NCBI RefSeq assembly: GCF_011008845.1
Contig: NZ_JAAIWM010000003.1
Coordinates: 248,001-312,000 of the forward strand
Length of the DNA: 64,000 bases
Source: Bacillus mesophilus
GTDB lineage: Bacteria > Bacillota > Bacilli > Bacillales > SA4
Direction: 5' to 3'
Under the pieces are notes generated by a model. It was not told where the DNA came from. It saw nothing but the letters and a program-made list of their open reading frames with translations, and searched no databases. The translations under genes were made by a program, and so were the position numbers. Positions 1 to 10,321 of the stretch are shown piece by piece (positions within the stretch are counted from its first letter, which is position 1; each line of letters begins with the position of its first letter).

Positions 1-1110
1 CATATACGGCAATGTTTACAACTGGATTTACTAATTTCGTATAAGTGCTAGGCCCTGTATTTAGGTTGTTGATGTTCGTACCGAAAGATGGCTTGGTATA
101 CTCTTTTTTTACATAACCTACTCCGTTGCCAAATTTGACTTCATGCCAGCTACCATAATCTCTGATTCTAGGATACTCTTGGCCTGCATCAACTGCTCCT
201 ACTCTAATTAAAGATCCATTTATTTTTTGATAAACCGCAGTACGGGTGTTTACTTCAAAGAAAAGTACATCACTTGTAAATACTTGTTGCACATCTTTCT
301 CTCTTATAAAACCGATTCTCCCCGCTACATCAACTCTTAACCAAGACCCAATATCATTTATGATAGGATATTTGACCCCTTTGTAAAGGGACGCATACTG
401 TACTAGACTACCAGACGTATTATCATAAACAGCAATATTTACAAGAGGACTCACAAATACTTTAGAGTTTTTAATTGTAGTATTTAAATTTTTAATCCTA
501 CTACCACTAGATGGCTTGGTATATAGTTTATTTACATAGCCAATCCCATTGCCAAACTTTATTTCGAGCCAGTTTCCGTAGTGTCTAATTATTGGATATT
601 CTTGTCCAGCATCAACTGCTCCTACTCTAACAAGCTGGTTATCTTTCTTTTCATATATTGCCGTTCTAGTTAATACTTCAAAATATTTGGCAGTCGATGG
701 AAATACATACTTTACATCGCTCTCTTTAATAAATCCTATTCTTCCTGACAGATCTACACGAAGCCAAGCACCAATATCACTTATGATTGGGTACTCGACA
801 CCTTTATATAATGATCCGAATTGAACTAACCTTCCGGATGTATTATCATAAACCGCAATATTCTTATTAGGTATAATCTTCAAGGACGAGTTTTTGAACG
901 TTGTATTTAAATTCTTTATATTTTCACCGCTAGTTTGGCGTGTATATTCCTTTTTGACATAACCTACTCCATTGCCAAACTTAATCTCATGCCAATCACC
1001 GTAATCTCTTATTCTAGGATATTCTTGATTATCATCTACTGCTCCAGACCTAACTAATTTATCATTTATTTTTACATATATTGCAGTTCTTGCAATTGCC
1101 TTGAAATATT
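1..1110 (-). repeat. Double SH3-like modules of the S8 protease
   Basis: There are three direct repeats of about 135 codons, the last cut by the window edge. Each unit has one half with RTAIY, RVGAVDAGQEYPR and GNGVGYVKK, and a second half with NIAVYDNTSG, SLYKGVEYPI and GRIGFI. The same unit occurs in the two neighbouring genes. Confidence 0.85.
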
Positions 1111-2260
1111 TATCAGAAGGATTAAATACTGAATGTTGATCAGGAAAATCTAAGCTTTGAGCTAAACCTAAACCGAACTCCTGATCCTTACCTGGTACCC
1201 CTAAATCTAATACAGTTTTCTGAAGAAGTGAACGAAGCTCTACTGCACCCAGAGTGGGATTTGCCTCTTTTAAAAGAGCTAAAATTCCAGTTACATATGG
1301 TGTCGCCATTGACGTCCCACTTATGATACTATACTCATTATTTAGGTAAGTACTTATAATTCCTACTCCTGGAGCTACAAGTTCTATTTCATTACTGGTT
1401 GGTGAAAAATCAGCCTTCAAATTCATTTCATCTACAGCACCCACAGAAATGACAGAGGCATGTCTTGCAGGGTACATTACTTCTTCTACATTATTTCCCG
1501 CAGCAGCAACAACTAATATTCCATTGTTATATGCAGTATCTAATAATTCTTTAATAACGGGATCTTCATTTAAGTAACCAAAGCTTAAATTAATGATATC
1601 CATCTTATTCTGAATGGACCATTCAATGGCAGCAGCTAAGTCAAACGTTGTTCCGTATCCTTGAGAATCTAAAATTTTCAATGAATATACGTTTGCATTT
1701 GGGGCAACACCTCTCGTGCCAATAGTATTATTTTGCGCATTGATAATACCAGTTACATGTGTACCATGACCATTGTCATCATGATAGGAAGTGGAGTTTT
1801 CTAGAAACGATACACCACCCTTTATGTTTAGGTCACTATGAGTAGAAACACCTGTATCTAATACCGCAACATCAATACCCTGACCAGTATACCCCGCCTC
1901 CCAAGTCTTATTAACGCGAGTCTTACTAATACCCCAATCCTCGACCTGTGATAAAACTTTTATGGGCTGCTCATAGATAATATTTTGGATTGATTCATTA
2001 ACCTTAATGACATCTATGATAGGTTTAGGGACCATAACAGTGACAGCAGGTAGAAAATCATAACTTCTTTCAACTTTAATCGAATAACTAGTGAGTAATT
2101 GTTCATTAATTTGATCTTTAAATAGAATCGTTATTGGAATTAGTTCTTGCTCTTTAGTAAGAGCTTCATCAATAACCTCATTTGCAAATTTAGTTTCGCC
2201 ATTTATCATTAAACAAAAAATTAGGATTGAAATTGCTACTAGTTTCTTTAACATGGTCAT
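1..2260 (-). CDS. Exported subtilisin-family (S8) serine protease with SH3-like repeats, 3' end outside window
   Basis: I read this gene directly from the minus strand; about 753 codons are visible and it runs off the window. The start is ATG at 2260 behind a GGGGG ribosome site; a second in-frame ATG lies at 2254. A signal peptide is followed by a propeptide-like region and then a subtilase domain. The catalytic triad is visible as Asp in VLDTG (about residue 134), His in GHGTHV (about 165) and Ser in SGTSMATP (about 317). From about residue 385 there are three copies of a double SH3-like module also found in the next two genes; the third is cut. Known for the family: secreted broad-specificity proteolysis. 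Inferred: the repeats hold the protease on the cell wall. Its terminus and repeat number cannot be judged here. Confidence 0.93.
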   Translation of the reverse strand, partial: MTMLKKLVAISILIFCLMINGETKFANEVIDEALTKEQELIPITILFKDQINEQLLTSYSIKVERSYDFLPAVTVMVPKPIIDVIKVNESIQNIIYEQPIKVLSQVEDWGISKTRVNKTWEAGYTGQGIDVAVLDTGVSTHSDLNIKGGVSFLENSTSYHDDNGHGTHVTGIINAQNNTIGTRGVAPNANVYSLKILDSQGYGTTFDLAAAIEWSIQNKMDIINLSFGYLNEDPVIKELLDTAYNNGILVVAAAGNNVEEVMYPARHASVISVGAVDEMNLKADFSPTSNEIELVAPGVGIISTYLNNEYSIISGTSMATPYVTGILALLKEANPTLGAVELRSLLQKTVLDLGVPGKDQEFGLGLAQSLDFPDQHSVFNPSDKYFKAIARTAIYVKINDKLVRSGAVDDNQEYPRIRDYGDWHEIKFGNGVGYVKKEYTRQTSGENIKNLNTTFKNSSLKIIPNKNIAVYDNTSGRLVQFGSLYKGVEYPIISDIGAWLRVDLSGRIGFIKESDVKYVFPSTAKYFEVLTRTAIYEKKDNQLVRVGAVDAGQEYPIIRHYGNWLEIKFGNGIGYVNKLYTKPSSGSRIKNLNTTIKNSKVFVSPLVNIAVYDNTSGSLVQYASLYKGVKYPIINDIGSWLRVDVAGRIGFIREKDVQQVFTSDVLFFEVNTRTAVYQKINGSLIRVGAVDAGQEYPRIRDYGSWHEVKFGNGVGYVKKEYTKPSFGTNINNLNTGPSTYTKLVNPVVNIAVY

Positions 2261-2351
2261 AATACTATTACCCCCATAAACTAATCATATAATCTATTAT
2301 ATAATCGAAACCTGTCGAATTAACAAGGTATTATTTGGTTAAACCAAATAA

Positions 2352-2388
2352 AAAATAACCCTATCACAAAATGATAGGATTATTTTTT
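2352..2388 (-). terminator. Rho-independent terminator after the M14 peptidase gene
   Basis: On the minus strand a stem AATCCTATCA / TGATAGGGTT with a 5-base loop is followed by TTATTTTTTATT. It lies just past the stop codon at 2395, so the M14 gene is probably transcribed apart from the protease gene below it. Confidence 0.8.
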
Positions 2389-2394
2389 AACGTT

Positions 2395-5300
2395 TTAATT
2401 TCTTTCAAATGCTTCTTTTGCAAGCATTAAACCAACTGATCTATTCTCTAGCCAAATAGCATCATAGTTGCTCAATGGCACAGGTTGTCCATACGTATAT
2501 GGAGAAACTTCTGGTGTAAAACCAGGTTGTAATCTAGTAGATATGAACCAATCTGTAAATCCTCCACCACTAGGATTAGATACTGGATCTACTATTCTAT
2601 AACCTGTTTGATTAGAGATTGCCTTTGCAATTTGATAATCCCTTTCCATTCTAGCGCCACTCTGATGGAAGTGCCAGTATAGGATCTCTCCAGAAGAATG
2701 ATACGATACAGCTGTTTTAAAATTATGATTTAATACAAAATTGTATAGAGCTACAACCTCAGGTTCAGTTAATGGTGCAGTTCCTTTGTAATTTTGTGGT
2801 CCCGGTACACCTGGATTATTACGTATATTTTCCCAATCTGCAGGATACTGACGATTTAAGTCAACACCTCTTATATTTGCTTTCCAACTTGAAAAATCAA
2901 GATTATTGTTATTTAATTTCAACACGTAATCAGGATTTTTAGCAGTTGTGTGTCCTCTTTGTACAAGAGTCACACCATCAGGGTTTACCATTGGGACAAA
3001 CCAAATACTTGTATTATCCAGTATTTGTTTCACGTTATATCCACCAAAGGTTCCACCAAGTGCGTAGTTCCTAGTGTATTGATCAATCATTTCCATTACT
3101 AGATTGGTTGTTATATGCTCTCGACCATGATGAGATGCATTAAAAAAGATTTCGGTACTTCCTTTACCAACTTTTATCGCATATATGTTTCTACCATCAA
3201 CGGATTTACCGATGGTTTTCAGTTCCACTAATCCTGGATAAATATTTTGAATGAGCAGTAAATCTCTTCTCATTTCTTCATACGTGTATTCTTGTTTTGG
3301 ATTTACTACATCGGTTGGTGTGTATATTAGATCAACGTTAGATTTAGCAATATAGCCAATTCTACCAGCAAGATCAACTTTTAACCAACTACCAATATCT
3401 TCAATGATTGGATATACTTTCCCTTGATACAATGAAGCAAATCGAACCATTTGCCCTGAAGTATTATCATATACAGCAATATTTAGTTTAGGTTTAGCAC
3501 TGACAGATGAATTTGGTTCAGAATTGTTTAAGTTTTTTATTTTACTTCCATCAGCAGGTTTGGTGTAAATAGAATTTACATATCCAATTCCGTTACCAAA
3601 TTTAACTTGATGCCAACTTGATAAGTCACGATTACTTCTTGGATACATCTCTCCTTGATCAACAGCGCCTACCTTAACTAGAACTCCTCCCTCTTTGATA
3701 TAGATGGCCGTTCGTGTTAATACCTCAAAATATTGTGTATCTTCAGTAAAAATTAGTTCTACATCACGTTCCCTAATATACCCTGTACGACCAGCTATAT
3801 CGACACGATACCAATCACCGATATCCGCAATAAGAGGATAGGTAACCCCTTCATATAGGCTTGCAAATTGAACACTACTTCCAGAAGATGTGTCGTAAAC
3901 TGCTATATTTAATTTTGGTTTAAATACTAAGTTTGAATTCTTATACAAAGTGTTTAAGTTTTGGATCTTTGAAGCGTCTCCAGGCTTTGTATATTGCGAA
4001 CGAATATATCCAATTCCATTCCCAAATGAAATTTGCTGCCAACTTGATACGTCTCTATTCAGTCGTGGATATACTTGGCCCACATCAACTGCGCCTGCTC
4101 GTATTAATTGATCTCCTTCTTTTATATAGACAGCTGTACGAGTTGTTACCTCAAAATGTGTATCATAGTTTGAGAATGTTCTTTCTACATCTCTTTCTCT
4201 TATATATCCTATTCGACCTGCTACATCTACACGATACCAATCCCCAATATTGGCAAAGAATGGATAGGTTATTCCTTCATATAAACTAGCAAATTGTACG
4301 CTAGTACCAGAAGAAGTATCATAGACTGCTATATTTAACTTTGGCTTAAAGGTTAGATTGGGATTTTTATAAGCTGTGTTCAAATTTTGAATCTTTGAGG
4401 CATCTCCCGGTTTTGTATATTCCGAACGAACATATCCAATCTTATTACCAAATGCAATCTGTTGCCAGCCCGATACATCTCTGTTCAATCTTGGATACAC
4501 TTGACCTTCATCAACTGCACCTACTCGGACTAAAGAATCTCCTTCTTTTACATAAATAGCAGCTCGAGCTATTACCTCAAAATGCGTGTCATAGATTGAA
4601 GGCGTTCTTACTACATCTCTTTCTCTCACAAATCCTATTCGACCTGCAATATCAACTCTATACCAATCTCCAATATCTGCGATAAGCGGATATGTTACTC
4701 CTTCATAAATACTTGCAAATTGAATGCTAGACCCAGAAGAAGTATCATAAACTGCTATATTTAACTTAGGTTTAAAATGATAGCCTGAATTTGAATAACT
4801 AACATTTTTATTTTTAATCTGGGAGCCATTTGCAGGTATTGTGTATTCTGCCTTTACATATCCAATTCCATCTCCAAATTTTATTTGGTGCCAACTCGAC
4901 AGATCCCGATTCAACCTCTCATACATCTGTCCTTGATCCACCGCTCCCATTCTAATTAAGGTCCCATCAACTTTCACGTAAATTGCTGTTCTTTTGGTCA
5001 CCTCGAAGAATTGAGTTTCCTTTGTAAAAGTAGAATTTACCTTAACTATATTTTCTGCAATTATTGTTGTAATGGTTTGTTCTTCATTTTGTTGCTCTAA
5101 GTTAGTGGTATTTTCTAATTCAGCTTGTTTGTTTTCGGTGCTTTCTTCACCTAGGTTCCCACTCTCTCCAAGGGGGGAAAATTGAATGGAATCGTTCAAT
5201 AGAATTCTTCCCATTGTACCGGCGAAGTCAATTTTATAATAATTATTCTCCGTGCTAATCACTTGAATCTTCTGATTAGGCGATAGATGGAGTAATATCT

Positions 5301-5691
5301 TCTCTTCGTTAAGTGATAGAATGTCTATTTGATTAGCTGAAATAATTTCGCCAATAGAAGTGGAGGAACTCTCCTCATTAAGATGTTCTCCATTATCCTC
5401 GTAATTCTCTAATAGGGTAACATTCTGAATATCTAAGAATTGCTGAGTTTCACCTAGTAAGAGTAGGATTTTTTCGTTTTCTTGAACCCCTCTAATAATG
5501 GCATCTTTTTGCAGTACTCCAGAGATCCTACCTTCAGAGTCTAGTAATTCGGTATTTACATTAACCTGGTAATATTCAATACTATCAGAACCATTTTCTA
5601 CAGTAATATTACTTGTCGCGCTAACTATTAAATGAACCTGATTAGCGAGTAATAATAGTATAAGAAATAAGGCAGTTATCTTTTTCCCCAT
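2395..5691 (-). CDS. Exported M14-family zinc carboxypeptidase with four SH3-like double modules
   Basis: The protein has 1098 residues. A signal peptide (MGKKITALFLILLLLANQ) is followed by a divergent SH3-like N-terminal region, four double SH3-like modules (about residues 225-790), and a C-terminal M14 domain from about residue 800. Zinc and catalytic residues are visible: HHGREH (about 854), the NPDGV and VDLNRQYP motifs, His in SYHSSGE (about 998) and Glu in FTPEVSPY (about 1059). M14 enzymes of this bacterial type often cut gamma-D-glutamyl-diamino-acid bonds of peptidoglycan stem peptides; that substrate is an inference. The catalytic domain is C-terminal, unlike the neighbouring protease, where the repeats follow the enzyme. 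It sits between two genes with the same modules, and each has its own terminator, so they look like separately transcribed paralogous-module genes. Confidence 0.93.
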   Translation of the reverse strand: MGKKITALFLILLLLANQVHLIVSATSNITVENGSDSIEYYQVNVNTELLDSEGRISGVLQKDAIIRGVQENEKILLLLGETQQFLDIQNVTLLENYEDNGEHLNEESSSTSIGEIISANQIDILSLNEEKILLHLSPNQKIQVISTENNYYKIDFAGTMGRILLNDSIQFSPLGESGNLGEESTENKQAELENTTNLEQQNEEQTITTIIAENIVKVNSTFTKETQFFEVTKRTAIYVKVDGTLIRMGAVDQGQMYERLNRDLSSWHQIKFGDGIGYVKAEYTIPANGSQIKNKNVSYSNSGYHFKPKLNIAVYDTSSGSSIQFASIYEGVTYPLIADIGDWYRVDIAGRIGFVRERDVVRTPSIYDTHFEVIARAAIYVKEGDSLVRVGAVDEGQVYPRLNRDVSGWQQIAFGNKIGYVRSEYTKPGDASKIQNLNTAYKNPNLTFKPKLNIAVYDTSSGTSVQFASLYEGITYPFFANIGDWYRVDVAGRIGYIRERDVERTFSNYDTHFEVTTRTAVYIKEGDQLIRAGAVDVGQVYPRLNRDVSSWQQISFGNGIGYIRSQYTKPGDASKIQNLNTLYKNSNLVFKPKLNIAVYDTSSGSSVQFASLYEGVTYPLIADIGDWYRVDIAGRTGYIRERDVELIFTEDTQYFEVLTRTAIYIKEGGVLVKVGAVDQGEMYPRSNRDLSSWHQVKFGNGIGYVNSIYTKPADGSKIKNLNNSEPNSSVSAKPKLNIAVYDNTSGQMVRFASLYQGKVYPIIEDIGSWLKVDLAGRIGYIAKSNVDLIYTPTDVVNPKQEYTYEEMRRDLLLIQNIYPGLVELKTIGKSVDGRNIYAIKVGKGSTEIFFNASHHGREHITTNLVMEMIDQYTRNYALGGTFGGYNVKQILDNTSIWFVPMVNPDGVTLVQRGHTTAKNPDYVLKLNNNNLDFSSWKANIRGVDLNRQYPADWENIRNNPGVPGPQNYKGTAPLTEPEVVALYNFVLNHNFKTAVSYHSSGEILYWHFHQSGARMERDYQIAKAISNQTGYRIVDPVSNPSGGGFTDWFISTRLQPGFTPEVSPYTYGQPVPLSNYDAIWLENRSVGLMLAKEAFERN
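3320..5020 (-). repeat. Four double SH3-like modules of the M14 peptidase
   Basis: Four tandem units of about 135 codons share RTA(I/V)Y, GAVD.GQ.YPR, GIGYV, PKLNIAVYDTSSG and AGRIGYIRERDV. The middle two units are the most alike, which suggests expansion by duplication. Confidence 0.88.
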
Positions 5692-5812
5692 TCTCTCTTT
5701 TCCCCTTTTCTATTGACAAATCATCACACTTTATTACAAATTCTATTATACTATTACAACCTTAGACAAGAAACACGTTTTACATAAATAGAGAACGTTA
5801 AATTTTACAAAT

Positions 5813-5849
5813 AAAAAAGTAGTTGACGAGGTTTCGCCAACTACTTTTA
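5813..5849 (-). terminator. Strong terminator after the glucosaminidase gene
   Basis: The minus strand reads AAAAGTAGTTGGCG, a short loop, then CGTCAACTACTTTTTTATT. The stem of about 11 pairs with a T-run lies 40 bases past the stop at 5889. The A-rich other side could also let it work on the plus strand. Confidence 0.85.
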
Positions 5850-5888
5850 AAATGATTTTGATGTTTACTATTATTCTAAACTTTTGAT

Positions 5889-8800
5889 TTACTTGTAAAC
5901 TGGTATATCAAAATGTAAATTATATTCTCTTCCGAAATAAAATTGAGAATAATAGTGAACCTGTTTATTTGACCACCCAATATCAGTTGCATATTGATGT
6001 GTTGCAGAGCCTTTTTCCGCCATTCCAGCAGGATTCCATCTCATAGAATACAACGTGTTCTGGCCATTATAAATATAACTATTTTTTGCAAATTCTGCTC
6101 CACCTGCAATAGCTAGCTCTACTGTAAACCAACCCTCGTCATAAGCCTTTTTAGCCCCACATTCGATAGGGCAAGAGTCAAATGCGTGTATGCCGAAGAA
6201 ATTATATACTGTCTTTCCATTATATACAACACCTGTCGCAAGCGGCGATGTACCATTTCCTGTTTCTAGCAAAGCATGTGAAATGAGATATAGTTCATTG
6301 ATCTTTGCTTGACTTGCTACTTGTCTAAAAATATCTTCCGTTCCACTTAAAATCCCTTTTCCATTTAGTAATTGTGCTAATTCTGCCGATGGGATATCAG
6401 TAAAGTATCTAAGATCAAGGAACTGATATTTTTGAGTATCATCATCTTTAAAGTTTATAGGATTTAAGAAATAACTTGTATCATCACTAGTTGCATTTCT
6501 CCAAGCACCTATACCAATACTATTCCAAGAGGTACCTTCACTAACAACTCTTAATAATGCACCTTGACTAACAGTACCATAAATATGACTAGTAGAATTC
6601 ACATCAGCATGGATATTAGTAACAGCTTTTGTTTTTGCAATTCTAGAGCTAGAGCTAGCTAAACTGCTATGAACATATAAGATTTGATTTTCATATTCAA
6701 TCTTGAACCATGTTGTACTTCCATTAAATGAATCACCTGTTACATTGTTATCAAGTAGAATAAAGGCTGTGCCTCTTGCAACCATTTTATAGATGTTAGC
6801 ACTTGTATCTAAATCAGGAGATGTACGTAGGTTTACACTACTACCAGTTATTGAACCACCATTAAATACATCAACTGACGAACTACTAACATAAGCAGCA
6901 TTATTTCGATATTTATCTGTTTGTGGCCTTACTCTCATTTGCATGTCAAGAGCTTCTGCAAATGACAAATTATAAGAAGAATAATTGAGCCCTACAAAGA
7001 CAATATCACGTTCACGAATAAATCCAATTCTTCCAGCTACATCAACTCGTAACCAATCTCCTATATCACTGATAATTGGATAGGTTATCCCTTCATACAG
7101 TGAAGCAAATTGAACCGATACTCCTGAACTTGTATCATATACTGCAATATTCAACTTCGGGTTTATAAATAATTTGGAATTAGTGTATATTGTATTGGCG
7201 TTTTTAATAGCCTTTCCATCGCTTGGAACTGTATACGCCTTTTTGACATACCCTGTTGTATTTCCAAACTTAATGACATGCCAACTTCCTGTATCCCCAA
7301 TTCGTGGATAGTGCTGTCCTTGATCTACTGCTCCCACCTTAACAAGTATCCCATCCTTTTTTTCATAGATAGCTGTTCGAATGGTTGCTTCAAAATGTTT
7401 ATCATTGCTCGTAAATGCTTTGGTTACATCCCTTTCACGAATGAATCCAATCCTGCCAGCTACATCAACTCGAAGCCAATCCCCTATATCATTAATAATT
7501 GGATAGGCATTACCTTCATAAAGAGAGGCAAACTGAACAGACACACCAGAGCTCGTATCATATACTGCAATATTGAGCTTTGGTAAGATTGACACATTAG
7601 AATTGGAATAAACAGTATTAGCATTTTTTATTTTTTTCCCATCACTTGGAATCGTAAATACTTTTTTTACATACCCAATTGTGTTACCAAATTTAATGGT
7701 ATGCCAATCCCCGGTATCCCCAATTCGTGGATACTGTTGACCCGCATCCACTGCCCCGACTCTAATAAGCACTCCATCTTTCTTTTCATAGATAGCTGTT
7801 CGAGTTGTCGCTTCAAAAAATTTATCATTGAGCGTAAATGGAATGGTTACATCTTTTTCTCGGATATATCCAATTCTCCCCGCTACATCAATTCGCAACC
7901 AATCTCCTATATCACTTATGATGGGATATTGAATACCTTGATACAATGATGCATATTGAACCGATACTCCGGAACTCGTATCATAAACCGCAATATTTAG
8001 CTTTGGTGATATGATCACTTTGGAATTCGCATAGAAAGTATTTGCATTTTGTATTGCTTTTCCATCACTTGGAATCGTATATACCTTTTTTACAAACCCT
8101 GTGGTATTACCAAACTTGATCACATGCCAGTCCCCTGTATCCCCAATCCTTGGATACTGCTGACCTGCATCTACTGCTCCTACTCGGACCAGCTTCCCGT
8201 CTTTCTTTTCATAGATAGCTGTACGAGATGTTGCTTCAAAAAATTTATCGTTCGTTGTAAAGGTAGTTGAACTAACTTCACTTATAGTGATAGTTGTGGA
8301 TTCTGTTTGAGTGTTAGTGCTCACATCTACAGTTGTTTCTTGTACTGGCTCAGTTGTAGTGGTATCGTTAGATTCTTCGACTACCCCACTTTCACTGTCT
8401 GGCAATACTTCGGTTGTATCAGTTGTTTCGGTAGTTTCGTCTAATACAATTTTAGAACTAACAAGTATTTTTCCTTTTTTCCCTGCAATCAATACTTCAA
8501 AGGTACTATCATCTATAAATACCCCATCAATTTCTTGCATTGAAAGAATAGCTATTTTTTCTTGAGTTTCCGAAGAATAGACTTCAGTCTCTTCGGTTAA
8601 AGTAAGACTACTTACATATTCCAAATTACTATTACTTTGTGTTGCATTTTCATTCAAAGTAACTAAAGATCTGTCTAAATACCCTAGCACTGAACCAATT
8701 CTTACAAAAACCTTTTCACTATCATAATTCTCATAATAAAAAGTTTGCCCTGGTTCAAGCCTCCCAAGGTCTACATTATTCTCAACGCTATAAACTGTAA

Positions 8801-8936
8801 CAACATCTTTAACTGTAAGTGAGGCATCAGTATTGATAGTATAACCTTCGCTTGCGTTAACGATATTACTAAACCCAGTTAGCTGCATAGAGAATATTAC
8901 AATTAATACTAATATTTTAGTTAATCTCTTTGACAC
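5889..8936 (-). CDS. Exported N-acetylglucosaminidase (autolysin) with SH3-like repeats
   Basis: The protein has 1015 residues and a GTG start at 8936 behind AAGGGGGG, with a rather long spacer. A signal peptide is followed by a low-complexity Thr/Glu region, three double SH3-like modules (about residues 230-645), and a bacterial SH3 domain (SSVNLRTSPDLDTSANIY, about 695). A C-terminal glucosaminidase domain of the LytD/GH73 type has Glu in ALLETGNGTSPLATG (about 889), NFFGIHAFD and SMRWNP. Family role: it cuts the glycan strand of peptidoglycan between GlcNAc and MurNAc during growth, separation or lysis. The VNLRTSP motif is a classical wall-binding SH3 signature, which supports a wall-targeting role for the neighbouring modules too. 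It stands between two terminators and is probably monocistronic. Confidence 0.93.
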   Translation of the reverse strand: MSKRLTKILVLIVIFSMQLTGFSNIVNASEGYTINTDASLTVKDVVTVYSVENNVDLGRLEPGQTFYYENYDSEKVFVRIGSVLGYLDRSLVTLNENATQSNSNLEYVSSLTLTEETEVYSSETQEKIAILSMQEIDGVFIDDSTFEVLIAGKKGKILVSSKIVLDETTETTDTTEVLPDSESGVVEESNDTTTTEPVQETTVDVSTNTQTESTTITISEVSSTTFTTNDKFFEATSRTAIYEKKDGKLVRVGAVDAGQQYPRIGDTGDWHVIKFGNTTGFVKKVYTIPSDGKAIQNANTFYANSKVIISPKLNIAVYDTSSGVSVQYASLYQGIQYPIISDIGDWLRIDVAGRIGYIREKDVTIPFTLNDKFFEATTRTAIYEKKDGVLIRVGAVDAGQQYPRIGDTGDWHTIKFGNTIGYVKKVFTIPSDGKKIKNANTVYSNSNVSILPKLNIAVYDTSSGVSVQFASLYEGNAYPIINDIGDWLRVDVAGRIGFIRERDVTKAFTSNDKHFEATIRTAIYEKKDGILVKVGAVDQGQHYPRIGDTGSWHVIKFGNTTGYVKKAYTVPSDGKAIKNANTIYTNSKLFINPKLNIAVYDTSSGVSVQFASLYEGITYPIISDIGDWLRVDVAGRIGFIRERDIVFVGLNYSSYNLSFAEALDMQMRVRPQTDKYRNNAAYVSSSSVDVFNGGSITGSSVNLRTSPDLDTSANIYKMVARGTAFILLDNNVTGDSFNGSTTWFKIEYENQILYVHSSLASSSSRIAKTKAVTNIHADVNSTSHIYGTVSQGALLRVVSEGTSWNSIGIGAWRNATSDDTSYFLNPINFKDDDTQKYQFLDLRYFTDIPSAELAQLLNGKGILSGTEDIFRQVASQAKINELYLISHALLETGNGTSPLATGVVYNGKTVYNFFGIHAFDSCPIECGAKKAYDEGWFTVELAIAGGAEFAKNSYIYNGQNTLYSMRWNPAGMAEKGSATHQYATDIGWSNKQVHYYSQFYFGREYNLHFDIPVYK
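6996..8260 (-). repeat. Three double SH3-like modules of the glucosaminidase
   Basis: Three tandem units of about 135 codons are close to one another (TAIYEKKDG, RVGAVDAGQQYPRIGDTG, LNIAVYDTSSGVSVQ). They are more alike to each other than to the units in the M14 gene, which share the same framework. Confidence 0.88.
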
Positions 8937-9317
8937 AATATTTGTATTGCCCCCCTTTTATCTAATTTGATACAAAACTAGTATACTACTTTTTTCAACA
9001 AAATAAATACTATTAATCGACAATTTCCACTCCAAATTTATACTTTTCTATGAAAACCTACAAATTAAATTTATTAATATAATGTTAATCACTCTCTTTA
9101 ATTTCTTATGTGACTAACATCAATTATTACTATATTTATTTAAGATTCATATATACTTTTGAGATTCTAAGCCTTAAGTCATAATGTCCTATAGGCTACT
9201 AAATGAGTAAAATTTACTAGCTTAACCTGGTAGTTATCACCAGATATTTGAACTAGATTGCATTCCTATACAAAATTAGATAAAATACTACAAGAATCGA
9301 CATGTGGAGGTTAACTT
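8937..9317. other. Divergent intergenic region, AT-rich
   Basis: This 381-base gap lies between the divergent glucosaminidase and acyltransferase genes. It must hold both promoters, but I see no clear operator, RNA motif or small gene in it beyond the two ribosome binding sites. Confidence 0.5.
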
Positions 9318-10310
9318 TTGAATAGATTAAAATGGATGGATATCGCAAAAGGGATTGGAATTATTCTAGTAGTTTTAGGGCATTCTATACCACAAATCGC
9401 AATTTATATATATTGGTTTCATATGCCATTATTCTTTTTTCTAAGTGGGTATCTCCACAAACAAAAAGGGGATTTTGTTAGTAAAAAAGTAGCATCCTTA
9501 CTAGTTCCTTATGTCGTTTATCTTCTGACACTGACTCTTGTTAGATATTTGCATTATGGAGTTCCTAGTGTGAAGCGAATTCAGCTTGATATGGAAAGGT
9601 TTATTTTTGGTGGGCAAGAATTAGGTGGATTTTACACTGTTTTTTGGTATATTACCTGTCTTCTTTTTACAAGTATACTTTTTTATGTACTTTTAAATTT
9701 CATAAAAAAAGAGAGTATTTTATTACTAACAATCATCTTTTCTTATATCGTCTCGTACTACTTTTCACTATACTTTGGCAACATACCAACTCCTTGGAGT
9801 ATAGGGGTTGTACCGTTTGCTTTAACCTTCTATTATATAGGATATAAATTCAATAAGATCATAAATATTATTAACAATACTTACATTTTTCTGGTAAGTA
9901 TTTCGTTCTCAGTTGCCTTTCTTATTTTAAACAATTTAGGAGTCATTCATTATAAAATGAATATGAAAAGTCAATTGTTTAATCATCTTGGGCTAGACAT
10001 TGTTATTCCATTAACTTTTATTTTATTAACCATATCTTGCTCGATCTTCATTTCGAAAATAAAATATTTACAAAACATATTCAGTTATCTTGGTAATGCC
10101 TCATTAACCATCATGTATATGCATTCATTTATCCTAATTTTATTACCGATTTATTTTAAATTACCATTAGGTGTAAACATAATGGTTTCAATACTTGTGC
10201 CTTTGATTTGGGATTCGCTCCTAAGAAATAGTAACCTTATAAACTTATTATTCAACGGAAGAATTTATAAACGTGACACAACCAGTGAAGAACTAAAAAA
10301 TGTAGCATAG
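9318..10310 (+). CDS. Membrane acyltransferase, acyltransferase-3 family
   Basis: The protein has 330 residues and a TTG start at 9318 behind GGAGG with a 7-base spacer. The N-terminus MDIAKGIGIILVVLGHS carries the family's His in a first membrane helix, followed by WFHMPLFFFLSGY. About nine or ten hydrophobic segments fill the rest, with a polar C-terminus. Family members transfer acetyl or other acyl groups to surface sugars at the membrane. Lying next to a polysaccharide cluster, O-acetylation of that glycan is a reasonable inference. It is encoded on the opposite strand to the cluster and ends at a shared bidirectional terminator. Confidence 0.88.
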   Translation: MNRLKWMDIAKGIGIILVVLGHSIPQIAIYIYWFHMPLFFFLSGYLHKQKGDFVSKKVASLLVPYVVYLLTLTLVRYLHYGVPSVKRIQLDMERFIFGGQELGGFYTVFWYITCLLFTSILFYVLLNFIKKESILLLTIIFSYIVSYYFSLYFGNIPTPWSIGVVPFALTFYYIGYKFNKIINIINNTYIFLVSISFSVAFLILNNLGVIHYKMNMKSQLFNHLGLDIVIPLTFILLTISCSIFISKIKYLQNIFSYLGNASLTIMYMHSFILILLPIYFKLPLGVNIMVSILVPLIWDSLLRNSNLINLLFNGRIYKRDTTSEELKNVA

Positions 10311-10321
10311 ATAACCTAAAG

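Noticed and set aside
3933..8565. Plus-strand frames of 70-118 codons opposite the M14 and glucosaminidase genes
   Set aside because: They are antisense to strong coding sequence with repeats, have no ribosome site and show odd composition.
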